This document shows positions 38,227 through 45,618 of a stretch of 64,000 nt of DNA, piece after piece. The number at the start of each line of letters is the position of its first letter. Position 1 is the first letter of the stretch. The DNA is from Alphaproteobacteria bacterium (GTDB taxonomy: Bacteria; Pseudomonadota; Alphaproteobacteria; UBA8366; Aestuariispiraceae). Under the pieces are notes generated by a model, which worked only from the letters and a program-made list of their open reading frames with translations, made no database searches and was not told where the DNA came from. The stretch lies in assembly GCA_024743195.1 (NCBI GenBank), contig JANSXE010000004.1, positions 62,001 through 126,000 on the forward strand. The letters are read 5' to 3'. The position numbers were made by a program, and so were the translations under genes.

Positions 38227-40380
38227 ATGGTTGCTACGCCGACGCCCAGCCTGGAAAGCGCGCCGCAGCCGGTCGGCGGCTCCCCTGCCGCGGGGCCCGG
38301 TCATGCGCCGATGGCGGCCCCTGCCGCCTACGCCGCGACGCGCGCCGGGCTCATCGATCTCGCGACCGCCGGTCGGGCCGCTTGCCTTCTTTCCGCCGGC
38401 GTCGAAAGCGGGCTGTTCGCCCGGCTGGCCGAGGGGCCCGTATCGCTCTCCCGCCTCGCCGACGCGGTCCGTCTGCCGGCCCCTGCGGTGCGGGCGCTGC
38501 TCGGCGGGCTGGGCGCGCTCGGGCTGGTTCGCCGCTGCGAGGGCCTCTTCGCCGCGCCGGCGGATTTCGCCGCGCTGCTCGGGCCCGGGCCGCAGAGCGT
38601 GGCGCCGGAGATGCGCCTGCATCGGCGCGAGCACGCCGTCTGGCTCCGCGCGGCGGCGATCCTCGCCGGCCGCGAGGCGCCGCCGGACGCTTACCGCCTT
38701 GAATTGATGCAAAGCCGGCTCGGGCGCTATCGCGGCATTCTCGCCATGAACCGCGCGCTCGGCGCGGATATCGCGGAGCGGCTGGCGCCGGTCCTGGCGG
38801 GTCCGGCGCGCGTCCTGGACGTCGGCGGGGGCGACGGCGTGCTGGCGCGCGTCCTGCTGGACCGGTTTCCCGACCTTGAGGTCGAGATTCTCGATCTCGA
38901 AGACGGCCTGGAGATGTGTCGCGGCGAGCGCGCGCGGCTCGCGAGCGGCCGGTTGCGCCTCACGGTGGGCGATGCGCGCCGTGTCGCGCGGCCCGGGCGA
39001 TACGATCTGGTCCTGGTCAATGAGCTGCTGGAGCTCTTCCCGGCGGCCGAGAAGCGCGCGATCCTGGAAAACGCCGCGGCCGCGCTGGCGCCCGGCGGGC
39101 GCCTCGCCGTCGTCAAGTTCACGCTGTCCGACGACGCGTTGCAGCCGCCGGGCGCCGCGCTCTTCGCCTTCCGCATGGCGATGAAGAATCCGGGCGCCTA
39201 CCTCGAAACCGATGCGGAGGCGGCGGAGATGCTGCGGGCGTGCGGCTGCGCGCCCGTCGCGGTGCACGATCTGGCCGGGATCAAGTCGATCCTCGTCGCC
39301 GGGCGCGACCCGGCGTCCGGTCCCGTCGCCTCGTCCCCTCACGAAAGAGAGAGCGAACCCGTGACCTCATCCCCCGACCGGTCCGAGGCCCAGATCGCGT
39401 TGTGGCGCGACCTGGTGTCGGTTGCGACCAGCTTCCGGCCGGCCGCCATCCTGTTCGCGGCCGTGGAACTCGATCTGTTCTCGAAGACGCCGGCCGCGGG
39501 TTGCGACGCGGCCGAGGCGGCGCGGCTGATCGGCGTGCCCGAAACGGGGGCGCGCGTGCTGATGAACGCGCTGGCGGCGATCGGCCTGCTCGTCAAGACG
39601 GGTGAGCGCTTCACCGCGCCCGACGACGTGCGCGCATTGCTGGGTGACGGACCGCACGCCATCACCCATGAGGTCCTGGCCTATCGCAGAGAGAACGAGA
39701 TCTGGCTCGACCTGGCGGCGATGCTGCGCGATCCCGCGGCGCGACCCGAAGACGCCGAGATCATGCAGGGCGAGCGTTTGCCCGGCTACCTGACGGCGGT
39801 GGCGCTCAGCAATCTGCCCGCGATCGAGCGGCTGGCGGAGCGGTTCGGCCCACGGCTCCCCGACGGCGCGCGGGCGCTCGATCTCGGCGGCGGGGGCGGC
39901 GCCTTCTCGACGCGGCTCCTGGCGCGGGCGCCGTCGGTCCAAGTGACGCTTTTCGACCGGCCCGACGTGATCGAGCGCAACCGCGACCTGCTGGCCGGAC
40001 CGGTCGCGGACGGGCGGCTGTCGCTGGTCGCGGGCGACGCGCTCGCCTTCGACTTGCCGCCGGATTTCGACCTCGTGCTGATGAGCGACCTGCTGCACTA
40101 CTTCGCGCCCGCGGACAAACGGCGCGTGCTGCGCAACGCGGCCGCCGCGCTGGCGCCGGGCGGCCTGCTTGCGGTCGCCAAGTTCACGCTGGGCGAGACG
40201 GGGATCGAACCGCCCGCGGCGGCGCTGTTCTCCCTGCGCCTGCACGTCCAGGAGCCGGACGCGTTTCTGGAGACGGACGAGGAGCTGGCGACGATGTTGG
40301 CCGAGATCGGGCTCGAAGCGGTCGAGCGCGAATCGCTCGGTCCGGCGAAGACCCTGGCGACCGCGCGCAAGCCGAGGTGA
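38227..40380 (+). CDS. tandem double SAM methyltransferase (fused pair)
   Basis: A 717-residue chain with two complete class I methyltransferase units, each with an N-terminal winged-helix dimerisation part. Unit 1 (about 40-360) has the SAM motif DVGGGDGVLARVLLDRFPDLEVEI near residue 198; unit 2 (about 385-715) has DLGGGGGAFSTRLLARAPSVQVTLFD near 551 and FDLVLMSDLLHYFAP. Both end with the same 'ALAPGG.LAV.KFTL' block. They resemble O-methyltransferase family 2 enzymes, though N-methylation is equally possible. The linker around residue 379 contains a GTG (39361) with a purine-rich AAAGAGAGAG before it, so unit 2 may also be made separately. It heads an operon with a VOC gene and a third methyltransferase. 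Confidence 0.87.
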   Translation: MVATPTPSLESAPQPVGGSPAAGPGHAPMAAPAAYAATRAGLIDLATAGRAACLLSAGVESGLFARLAEGPVSLSRLADAVRLPAPAVRALLGGLGALGLVRRCEGLFAAPADFAALLGPGPQSVAPEMRLHRREHAVWLRAAAILAGREAPPDAYRLELMQSRLGRYRGILAMNRALGADIAERLAPVLAGPARVLDVGGGDGVLARVLLDRFPDLEVEILDLEDGLEMCRGERARLASGRLRLTVGDARRVARPGRYDLVLVNELLELFPAAEKRAILENAAAALAPGGRLAVVKFTLSDDALQPPGAALFAFRMAMKNPGAYLETDAEAAEMLRACGCAPVAVHDLAGIKSILVAGRDPASGPVASSPHERESEPVTSSPDRSEAQIALWRDLVSVATSFRPAAILFAAVELDLFSKTPAAGCDAAEAARLIGVPETGARVLMNALAAIGLLVKTGERFTAPDDVRALLGDGPHAITHEVLAYRRENEIWLDLAAMLRDPAARPEDAEIMQGERLPGYLTAVALSNLPAIERLAERFGPRLPDGARALDLGGGGGAFSTRLLARAPSVQVTLFDRPDVIERNRDLLAGPVADGRLSLVAGDALAFDLPPDFDLVLMSDLLHYFAPADKRRVLRNAAAALAPGGLLAVAKFTLGETGIEPPAAALFSLRLHVQEPDAFLETDEELATMLAEIGLEAVERESLGPAKTLATARKPR

Positions 40381-40390
40381 GGACGGGACC

Positions 40391-40813
40391 ATGGCCGCCT
40401 ATCTTGAGCATATCCAGTATGTCTGCCGGGACCTCGACCGAATGGTCGCGTTCTATTGCGCGGTGTTCGGCTGGCGCCTGCGCGGGCGCGGCGTCGAACA
40501 GGCCGCCGACCGCCGCTATGACTGGGTCCATATCGGAACCGACGAGAGCTACGTCGCCTTCCGCACCCCGTATGACGGCGCGCCCTACAGCGAGGACATG
40601 GCGCTGCGCCAGACCCATTTCGGCGTCGTCGTCGAGGATTTGGAGGCGGTCGTCGCGCGGCTGGAGGCGCGCGGCTGCCCCGCCCGCAGGAAGGGCGCTC
40701 ATCCGTTCCGCGAGCGCGTCTACACCCGCGATCCCGACGGCAACGAGATCGAAATCATCCGCTATCTGAGCGACCGGCCGAGCGAGCGCAACGACTACGA
40801 CCTCGAAGGATGA
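40391..40813 (+). CDS. VOC (glyoxalase/dioxygenase-fold) protein 1
   Basis: A 140-residue VOC-fold protein. Two beta-alpha-beta-beta-beta modules are seen: HIQYVCRDLDRMVAFYCAVFGWRLRG and THFGVVVEDLEAVVARLEARG, ending RDPDGNEIEIIRYLSD. Potential metal ligands are His7 in LEHIQY, His in QTHFGVV and Glu in NEIEII. The family includes glyoxalases, ring-cleaving dioxygenases and resistance proteins that bind planar antibiotics. The gene is 10 bp after the double methyltransferase and its stop overlaps the next start (ATGA). Confidence 0.85.
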   Translation: MAAYLEHIQYVCRDLDRMVAFYCAVFGWRLRGRGVEQAADRRYDWVHIGTDESYVAFRTPYDGAPYSEDMALRQTHFGVVVEDLEAVVARLEARGCPARRKGAHPFRERVYTRDPDGNEIEIIRYLSDRPSERNDYDLEG

Positions 40814-41862
40814 GCATGTCCGAAGACACCGACGCGCAGGCGGCGGACGCGGCCGACGCCGCGGGCCAGGCGCCCGACCACGAGGCGCTCTCCCGGGCGC
40901 TTCAGTTCCTGATGGGCGACGCCGAAATCTGGCGCCCGCGCATTCTGATGTCGGCCGTCCGGCTCGGAGTTTTCGAGGCGCTCGCCGCGGAGCCCATCGA
41001 CCCGGACGCGCTGGCCGGGCGGGTCGGCGCCGCGCCGGAGGGGGGCCTGCGGCTTCTCCGCGCGCTGAAGGAGATGGGCTATGTCGAGGAGGACGGGGAC
41101 GGGCGGTTCGCCAACGCCTTCGTCTCCCGCCACTTCCTGGATCCGGCCTCGCCCTATTATGTCGGCTCCTGGTTCCTGTTGAACGACGCCGACTGGCCGG
41201 CCTGGGGCGGGCTCACGCAGACGATCCGCACCGGCGCGCCGCCGGACGCGGGCAGCATCTTCGTGAATCCCGCGCGTCTGGCGCCGCTGCTGCACGCCGC
41301 GCATGAGCGCGCGCGTCTGTTCCATGTCGGCGAGCTGTTGCAGGATCTCGATCTGCGGGGCGCGGGCGCGCTGCTGGATCTCGGCGGCGGTCTGGGGACC
41401 TACGCGCTCGCCTTCTGCGAGACCTATCCGGATCTCGTCTGCACGCTGTTCGATCTGCCCGCCGCGATCGACCTCGCCCGCGCCGAGATCGCGCGCTATC
41501 CTTTCGCCGATCGGGTCCGACTGGTCGCCGGCGACTTCAACCGCGACGAACTGGGCGGGCCCTACGATGTCGTTTTCATGAGCAATGTGCTGCATGGCGA
41601 ACCGCCCGACTCCGCGCAGGCGCTGCTCGCCCGCGCGCGCCGGGCGCTCGCCCCGGACGGGCGGCTCGTCCTGCGCGATTCCTTCCTGCAGGACGACGGC
41701 GTCAACGCCTTCAACGGCGCGGTCTTCGGCCTCACCCTGATGATCGAGACCGAGGCGGGCCGCACCTATGAACGGCGCGCCGTCAAGGAAATGCTCGCCC
41801 AGGCCGGCTTTGGCGCGATCGAGGAGCCGAGCGCCAAGCTGATGGTCGCCCACGCCGGGTGA
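40810..41862 (+). CDS. SAM-dependent methyltransferase (O-methyltransferase family 2-like)
   Basis: A 350-residue single-unit methyltransferase related to the two units of the upstream fusion. Residues 30-110 form a winged-helix dimerisation domain (RPRILMSAVRLGVFEALAAEPIDPDALAGRVG, LRLLRALKEMGYVEED). The SAM loop is LDLGGGLGTYALAFCETYPDLVCTLFDLP near residue 189, then PYDVVFMSNVLHGEPPDSAQALLARARRALAPDGRLVLRD. The ATG at 40810 overlaps the VOC stop; an ATG at 40816 is an alternative. The 3' end converges on VOC protein 2 with a 9-bp gap. Confidence 0.88.
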   Translation: MSMSEDTDAQAADAADAAGQAPDHEALSRALQFLMGDAEIWRPRILMSAVRLGVFEALAAEPIDPDALAGRVGAAPEGGLRLLRALKEMGYVEEDGDGRFANAFVSRHFLDPASPYYVGSWFLLNDADWPAWGGLTQTIRTGAPPDAGSIFVNPARLAPLLHAAHERARLFHVGELLQDLDLRGAGALLDLGGGLGTYALAFCETYPDLVCTLFDLPAAIDLARAEIARYPFADRVRLVAGDFNRDELGGPYDVVFMSNVLHGEPPDSAQALLARARRALAPDGRLVLRDSFLQDDGVNAFNGAVFGLTLMIETEAGRTYERRAVKEMLAQAGFGAIEEPSAKLMVAHAG

Positions 41863-41871
41863 GGGCGGGCG

Positions 41872-42297
41872 TCACCCGCCCCAGTCAGGGTCCACATAGC
41901 CGACATCGACGCCGATGTGGGAATAGACCTCGATGATGTGGCCGTCCGGATCGGCGAAATAGAGGACCGTGCGAACGCCGTCGGGCGTGACGTAGGTTTC
42001 CGCCCGGCCGGTCGGCTGCGGGCCGACCACCTGCGGGACGCCGAGCGCCTCGAGCTTGCGGGCGAATTCATGCACCCCGTCGGTGCTGGTCTCCAGGCCG
42101 AAATGGAACTTCGGATGCACGGCCAGCGGCGGCGCCTCCTCGAGAAAGAAGTCGAAGCCGCCGGCGTTGAGGATCACCTTGCGGTCGTGCAGATGGCGGA
42201 CATAGGCGAAGCCCAGCTTGCGCACGTAGAAGTCCAGCGAGACCGCGATGTCGCCGACCGGCAGGTTCAAGTGGTTGAGGGTCGCCTTCGCGCTCAT
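41872..42297 (-). CDS. VOC (glyoxalase/dioxygenase-fold) protein 2
   Basis: A 141-residue VOC-fold protein distinct from VOC protein 1. It starts LNHLNLPVGDIAVSLDFYVRKLGFAYVR, continues HFGLETSTDGVHEFARKLEALGVPQV and ends RTVLYFADPDGHIIEVYSH. His8, the His of FHFGLE and the Glu of HIIEVYSH are suitable metal ligands, as in extradiol dioxygenases, glyoxalases and toxoflavin lyase. It is the last gene of the GTP cyclohydrolase II - propeller - VOC operon; its ATG overlaps the propeller stop (ATGA). Confidence 0.85.
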   Translation of the reverse strand: MSAKATLNHLNLPVGDIAVSLDFYVRKLGFAYVRHLHDRKVILNAGGFDFFLEEAPPLAVHPKFHFGLETSTDGVHEFARKLEALGVPQVVGPQPTGRAETYVTPDGVRTVLYFADPDGHIIEVYSHIGVDVGYVDPDWGG

Positions 42298-44015
42298 CGG
42301 TCGTCCTTTCGGTATTGCGCCGCCGGAATCTCGTAGACCTGTCCGTCATAGGAGCCGGCCAGAAAGCAGCCCGAGGCCGCCTCATAACAAAGCGACGAGA
42401 CGCCGGCCGCCGTCGGCCGCCGCACCGCCGCCCAGCGCCTCCGCCCGGCGTCGTAAAGCGCGACCTTGCCGTCATAGGCGCCGCAGGCGATCCAGCGCCC
42501 GTCGGCGGAGGCGGCGACGCATTTGATCGAATGGTCGTGCGGCGTCTCGACGACCTCGACCGCGGAGTCCGGACCGCGCCAAATCCGCAGCATGCGGTCG
42601 CGGCTGACGCTGGCGAAGCGGCCGTCGGGCAGGGCGGCGCAGCCGTTGGCGATCCGGCCGTGCGCGCGCTCGACCCGGCCGGTCTCGGACAGGTCCTCGA
42701 CCGCGAACCAGGCGGCGCCGGCGTCTGCGCTGACGGTGAAGAGGCGCTCGGCCGACGCGGCGACGGACTTCACCGCATTGGCGTGGCACGTCAGCGTCGC
42801 GACCTGTTGCAGCGCGCCGCCGTCGTCTTCCGCAAAGACGAGCCCTTCGCCGGTGTAAGCCCCGACGATGAGATGTGGAACGCCGCCGCGCGCGAAGACG
42901 GCGGCGCAGTTGAGCGGCGAGGAATGCTGGTGCAGCACCGCGCCGCTGTGCGCATCCATCACGGCGCCCATCTGGCCGCCGGTGACGAGCCGGCCCGCGA
43001 AGGCGATCAGGAAGTTGCACAGGCTGCCGGGGCCGCCGGCCGGCCGGCCGGCGATGTTCAGGAGGCCGGCGTCGCCGATCGTCGCCCGCGCGCCGTTCCA
43101 GATCGCCACGGCGTTGACCCCCTCCGTCGGCCCGACCCCGTCGAGGTCCCAGCGGTCGGCGGCGAGGTCGTAGACCGCGTAGCAGGAGCCGAAGGTCGCG
43201 AAGATCAGCGTGCCGCCGTCCAGAAAGGCGCAGGAGCGCGCCCACACCGCCGCCGGCAGCGTCGCGCCGGCGACCGGCGCCAGACCGTCCGCCTGGGACC
43301 CGCGCGGAGTCCAGATGCGCATGGTGCGGTCGTAGCTGAGGCTCACCAGCAAGTTCTCGCGCGGCTCGTAGACCAGCCGCTTGACGCCGGCCGCGTGCGC
43401 CTCGATGCGGGTGCGCCGGTCGCCCCGGATGGTGAGGATCGCCCCCTCGTCGTTGCCGGCGTAGATCGTCCCGGCGCCGTCGAGCGCCACGGTGTCGGTC
43501 TCCACCCCGCCGAGATCGATATCCTCCAGGAGCGCCGCGTCGGCGAGCGACCAGCGCTTGATGGTGCCGTCGTCGCTGGAGCTGACCAGCGCGCCGCCGT
43601 CGGCCGACCAGGCGAGCGAGATGACGTCGGCGGCGTGCCCGGCAAGCTTCGCCTTAAGCGCGCCTGTGAAGTCGAAGAGCCGGACCGCATGATCGCGTGA
43701 GGCGGTCGCCACCAGCGGCGCGCTCGGGTGGAAGGCCGCCATCTCGACATCGTCGTCATGGTCGGCCAGCACCGCCAGCAGCTTCAGGTCCGGCACCGAC
43801 CAGAGCCGCGCGGTGTAGTCGCTGCTGGCGCTGACCAGCCGCGTCCCGTCGGGGCTGAAAGCGAGCTGGTTGGCGAGATGGTCGTGGTAGGCGCGCCCCA
43901 GCGCGATCCGTTCGGCCGCGTCCCAGAGCACGACCTGGTTGTCGTAGCCGGCGGTCGCGATCAGCCGGCCGCCATGGGCGGCGACGCCGCTGATCGGCGC
44001 GCGGTGGGCGATCAT
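42294..44015 (-). CDS. WD40 beta-propeller protein 2 (ToxC-like by context)
   Basis: A 573-residue WD40 protein. Clear WD units include GGRLIATAGYDNQVVLWDAAERI, QLAFSPDGTRLVSASSDYTARLWSVPDL, MAAFHPSAPLVATASRDHAVRLFDF and SLAWSADGGALVSSSDDGTIKRWSL; later blades are looser. About twelve to fourteen blades fit two propellers. Start ATG 44015 overlaps the GTP cyclohydrolase II stop (ATGA) and its own stop overlaps VOC protein 2, so the three are translationally coupled. Toxoflavin clusters carry a WD-repeat protein, ToxC, directly after the GTP cyclohydrolase II ToxB; the same order here is the basis for the label. No active site is known. Confidence 0.8.
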   Translation of the reverse strand: MIAHRAPISGVAAHGGRLIATAGYDNQVVLWDAAERIALGRAYHDHLANQLAFSPDGTRLVSASSDYTARLWSVPDLKLLAVLADHDDDVEMAAFHPSAPLVATASRDHAVRLFDFTGALKAKLAGHAADVISLAWSADGGALVSSSDDGTIKRWSLADAALLEDIDLGGVETDTVALDGAGTIYAGNDEGAILTIRGDRRTRIEAHAAGVKRLVYEPRENLLVSLSYDRTMRIWTPRGSQADGLAPVAGATLPAAVWARSCAFLDGGTLIFATFGSCYAVYDLAADRWDLDGVGPTEGVNAVAIWNGARATIGDAGLLNIAGRPAGGPGSLCNFLIAFAGRLVTGGQMGAVMDAHSGAVLHQHSSPLNCAAVFARGGVPHLIVGAYTGEGLVFAEDDGGALQQVATLTCHANAVKSVAASAERLFTVSADAGAAWFAVEDLSETGRVERAHGRIANGCAALPDGRFASVSRDRMLRIWRGPDSAVEVVETPHDHSIKCVAASADGRWIACGAYDGKVALYDAGRRRWAAVRRPTAAGVSSLCYEAASGCFLAGSYDGQVYEIPAAQYRKDDR

Positions 44016-44701
44016 CCCGCCTCCTCCTTGAGCGCGCGGAGATCGAGCAGATGATGGCCGCGCGCCGCCTTGGCCTCCAGATAACGTCGGTTGTCGGGGG
44101 TCAGGAAGGCGCCGGTCGGAATCTGCGCCGTCACCTCGATCCCCAAGTGCTCGAGCTGCCGGCGCTTGTCTGGATTGTTCGACAGGAGCGCGATCCGGGC
44201 GACGCCCAGCGCCGTCAGCATCTCGGCCGCGACGCCGTAGGTGCGCTCGTCCTCGCCATGGCCGAGGGCGCGGTTGGCCGCGAAGGTGTCGTAGCCGTTG
44301 TTCTGCAGCAGATAGGCGTCGAGTTTCTCGTAGAGCCCAATGCCGCGGCCCTCCTGGCGCAGATAGAGCAGATAGCCGCCGTCCGCCGCGAGCCGGCCGA
44401 GCGCCTCCCCGAGCTGCCGGCCGCAATCGCAGCGCGCCGAGCCGAAGACGTCGCCGGTGACGCATTCCGAATGCAGCCGAACGGTCGGCGGACCATCGGT
44501 CTGGACGGGCCCGTGGAAGTGGATCGCGAAATGCTCGCGGCCGTCGGCCAACCCGGTGAAGCTGATGAACTGCGGCTCCGCCGTCTCGCCGTCTGCGAGG
44601 GCGAGCGGGATGCGAACCCGCGCGCGCACGCTCGCCTTCGCACGGGCCGGTCCGGCGCCGGCTTGATTGCCGTCCGCGTCCTCGCCCGCTCGACCCTTCA
44701 T
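44012..44701 (-). CDS. GTP cyclohydrolase II (RibA/ToxB family)
   Basis: A 229-residue enzyme that opens GTP to 2,5-diamino-6-ribosylamino-4(3H)-pyrimidinone phosphate, formate and pyrophosphate. Zinc ligands Cys80, Cys91 and Cys93 (SECVTGDVFGSARCDC), the GTP-binding RQEGRGIGL (115-123), YDTFAANRALGHGEDERTYG and SNNPDKRRQLEHLGI are all intact. The ATG at 44701 has GGGGGA upstream and gives the usual length plus a 25-residue polar N-terminal extension. There is no RibB domain. Coupled to a WD40 and a VOC gene, it is more likely dedicated to a special pathway than housekeeping riboflavin synthesis, but the latter cannot be excluded. Confidence 0.93.
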   Translation of the reverse strand: MKGRAGEDADGNQAGAGPARAKASVRARVRIPLALADGETAEPQFISFTGLADGREHFAIHFHGPVQTDGPPTVRLHSECVTGDVFGSARCDCGRQLGEALGRLAADGGYLLYLRQEGRGIGLYEKLDAYLLQNNGYDTFAANRALGHGEDERTYGVAAEMLTALGVARIALLSNNPDKRRQLEHLGIEVTAQIPTGAFLTPDNRRYLEAKAARGHHLLDLRALKEEAG

Positions 44702-44743
44702 AGCCACGTCCCCCGCAGATTTTCTAACGATTATCGAGCAAAA

Positions 44744-44757
44744 ACTATAACACAACC
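44744..44757 (-). promoter_or_regulatory. AT-rich promoter region with motif GGTTGT-N3-ATAGT
   Basis: On the minus strand GGTTGTGTTATAGT lies about 43 bp before the GTP cyclohydrolase II ATG, inside an AT-rich stretch (44720-44775). It is similar to GGTTGTAAATAGT before the double methyltransferase. The 178-bp gap otherwise holds no gene. Confidence 0.35.
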
Positions 44758-44879
44758 GCAAGAGTTGCATATACGACCGCAGGGTGTCGACCATGTCGAT
44801 CCTCTGAAAGGCGGTGCGCGATCCGGGCCGGCAGATTAACAAGGGGGATGACGTCCAATGATCGGGCGCCGGACGACCC

Positions 44880-45605
44880 TCAGCGCGCGCGCCCCCTCCC
44901 ATCCCGTGCGGACGCGCGCGACGTCTCCGCGGCGGCGCGGACGCGCGCGGCGTCTCCCGCGCGCTCGATGCGCAGCAGGGCGGCGAGCAGGCGCGGGAAG
45001 TCCGTACGGTCGACAAGCCGGGCGAGCGCCGCCGGGTCGTCGGGCAGGCAAAGGCGGGCGGCCGCCGCGTGCGCCTTGGCGTCGACAAAGGGATAGAACT
45101 CCGGCCAGACGGCCTGCGCCTCGCGCAGGAAGAGGTCGGCCCCCACCGGGCCGATCCCCTTGAAGCCGGTCAGAAGGGCGCGAGCCGCCGCCGGATCGCC
45201 CCCCGCGTGCGCGCGCAGGCGCCGCAGATCGCCGCCATAGAGGGCGAGCGCGCGCTCGGCCGCCGCGCCGAGATAGGTCGCGGTGCGCTCGTCGTAGCGG
45301 GCGTAGCCGGCGCGATCTAGCGCGGCGATCCGATCCTCCCATCGGCTTTCCGCGAGGCGCCGGGCGGTGGTCCAGCCGGCCGCAGCCAACTGCGCGGCCG
45401 CGCGCAGCGCGATCGGGCTCGCGATGCGCGCCGACAGCAGGAGGCAGGCGCACAGCCAGCGGAACAGCGCCGAGGGCGTGTTGCGCGCGAGCGGTATCCC
45501 CGCCTCCTCCCCCACCGTCCGGCCGTGAAGCGCCAAGGCGGCCCGGGCGAGCGCGGCCCCGTCCCGGGGCGGCGTCGAGGCGTCCGGCCCGCGCGCAGCG
45601 CTCAT
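44880..45605 (-). CDS. HhH-GPD-type DNA glycosylase/endonuclease III-like protein
   Basis: A 241-residue helical protein with the helix-hairpin-helix LLTGFKGIGPVGADLFLREAQ (about residues 140-160) and an aspartate soon after (FYPFVDAKAHAAAARL), which matches the HhH-GPD superfamily K/D arrangement with Asp. There is no C-terminal [4Fe-4S] cysteine set, so it is not a classical EndoIII/MutY. Likely a base-excision repair enzyme of unknown lesion. The C-terminal 15 residues are Arg/Ala/Ser-rich. It is 14 bp downstream of the ammonium sensor gene. Confidence 0.75.
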   Translation of the reverse strand: MSAARGPDASTPPRDGAALARAALALHGRTVGEEAGIPLARNTPSALFRWLCACLLLSARIASPIALRAAAQLAAAGWTTARRLAESRWEDRIAALDRAGYARYDERTATYLGAAAERALALYGGDLRRLRAHAGGDPAAARALLTGFKGIGPVGADLFLREAQAVWPEFYPFVDAKAHAAAARLCLPDDPAALARLVDRTDFPRLLAALLRIERAGDAARVRAAAETSRASARDGRGRAR

Positions 45606-45618
45606 TCCGGCCCGTCCC

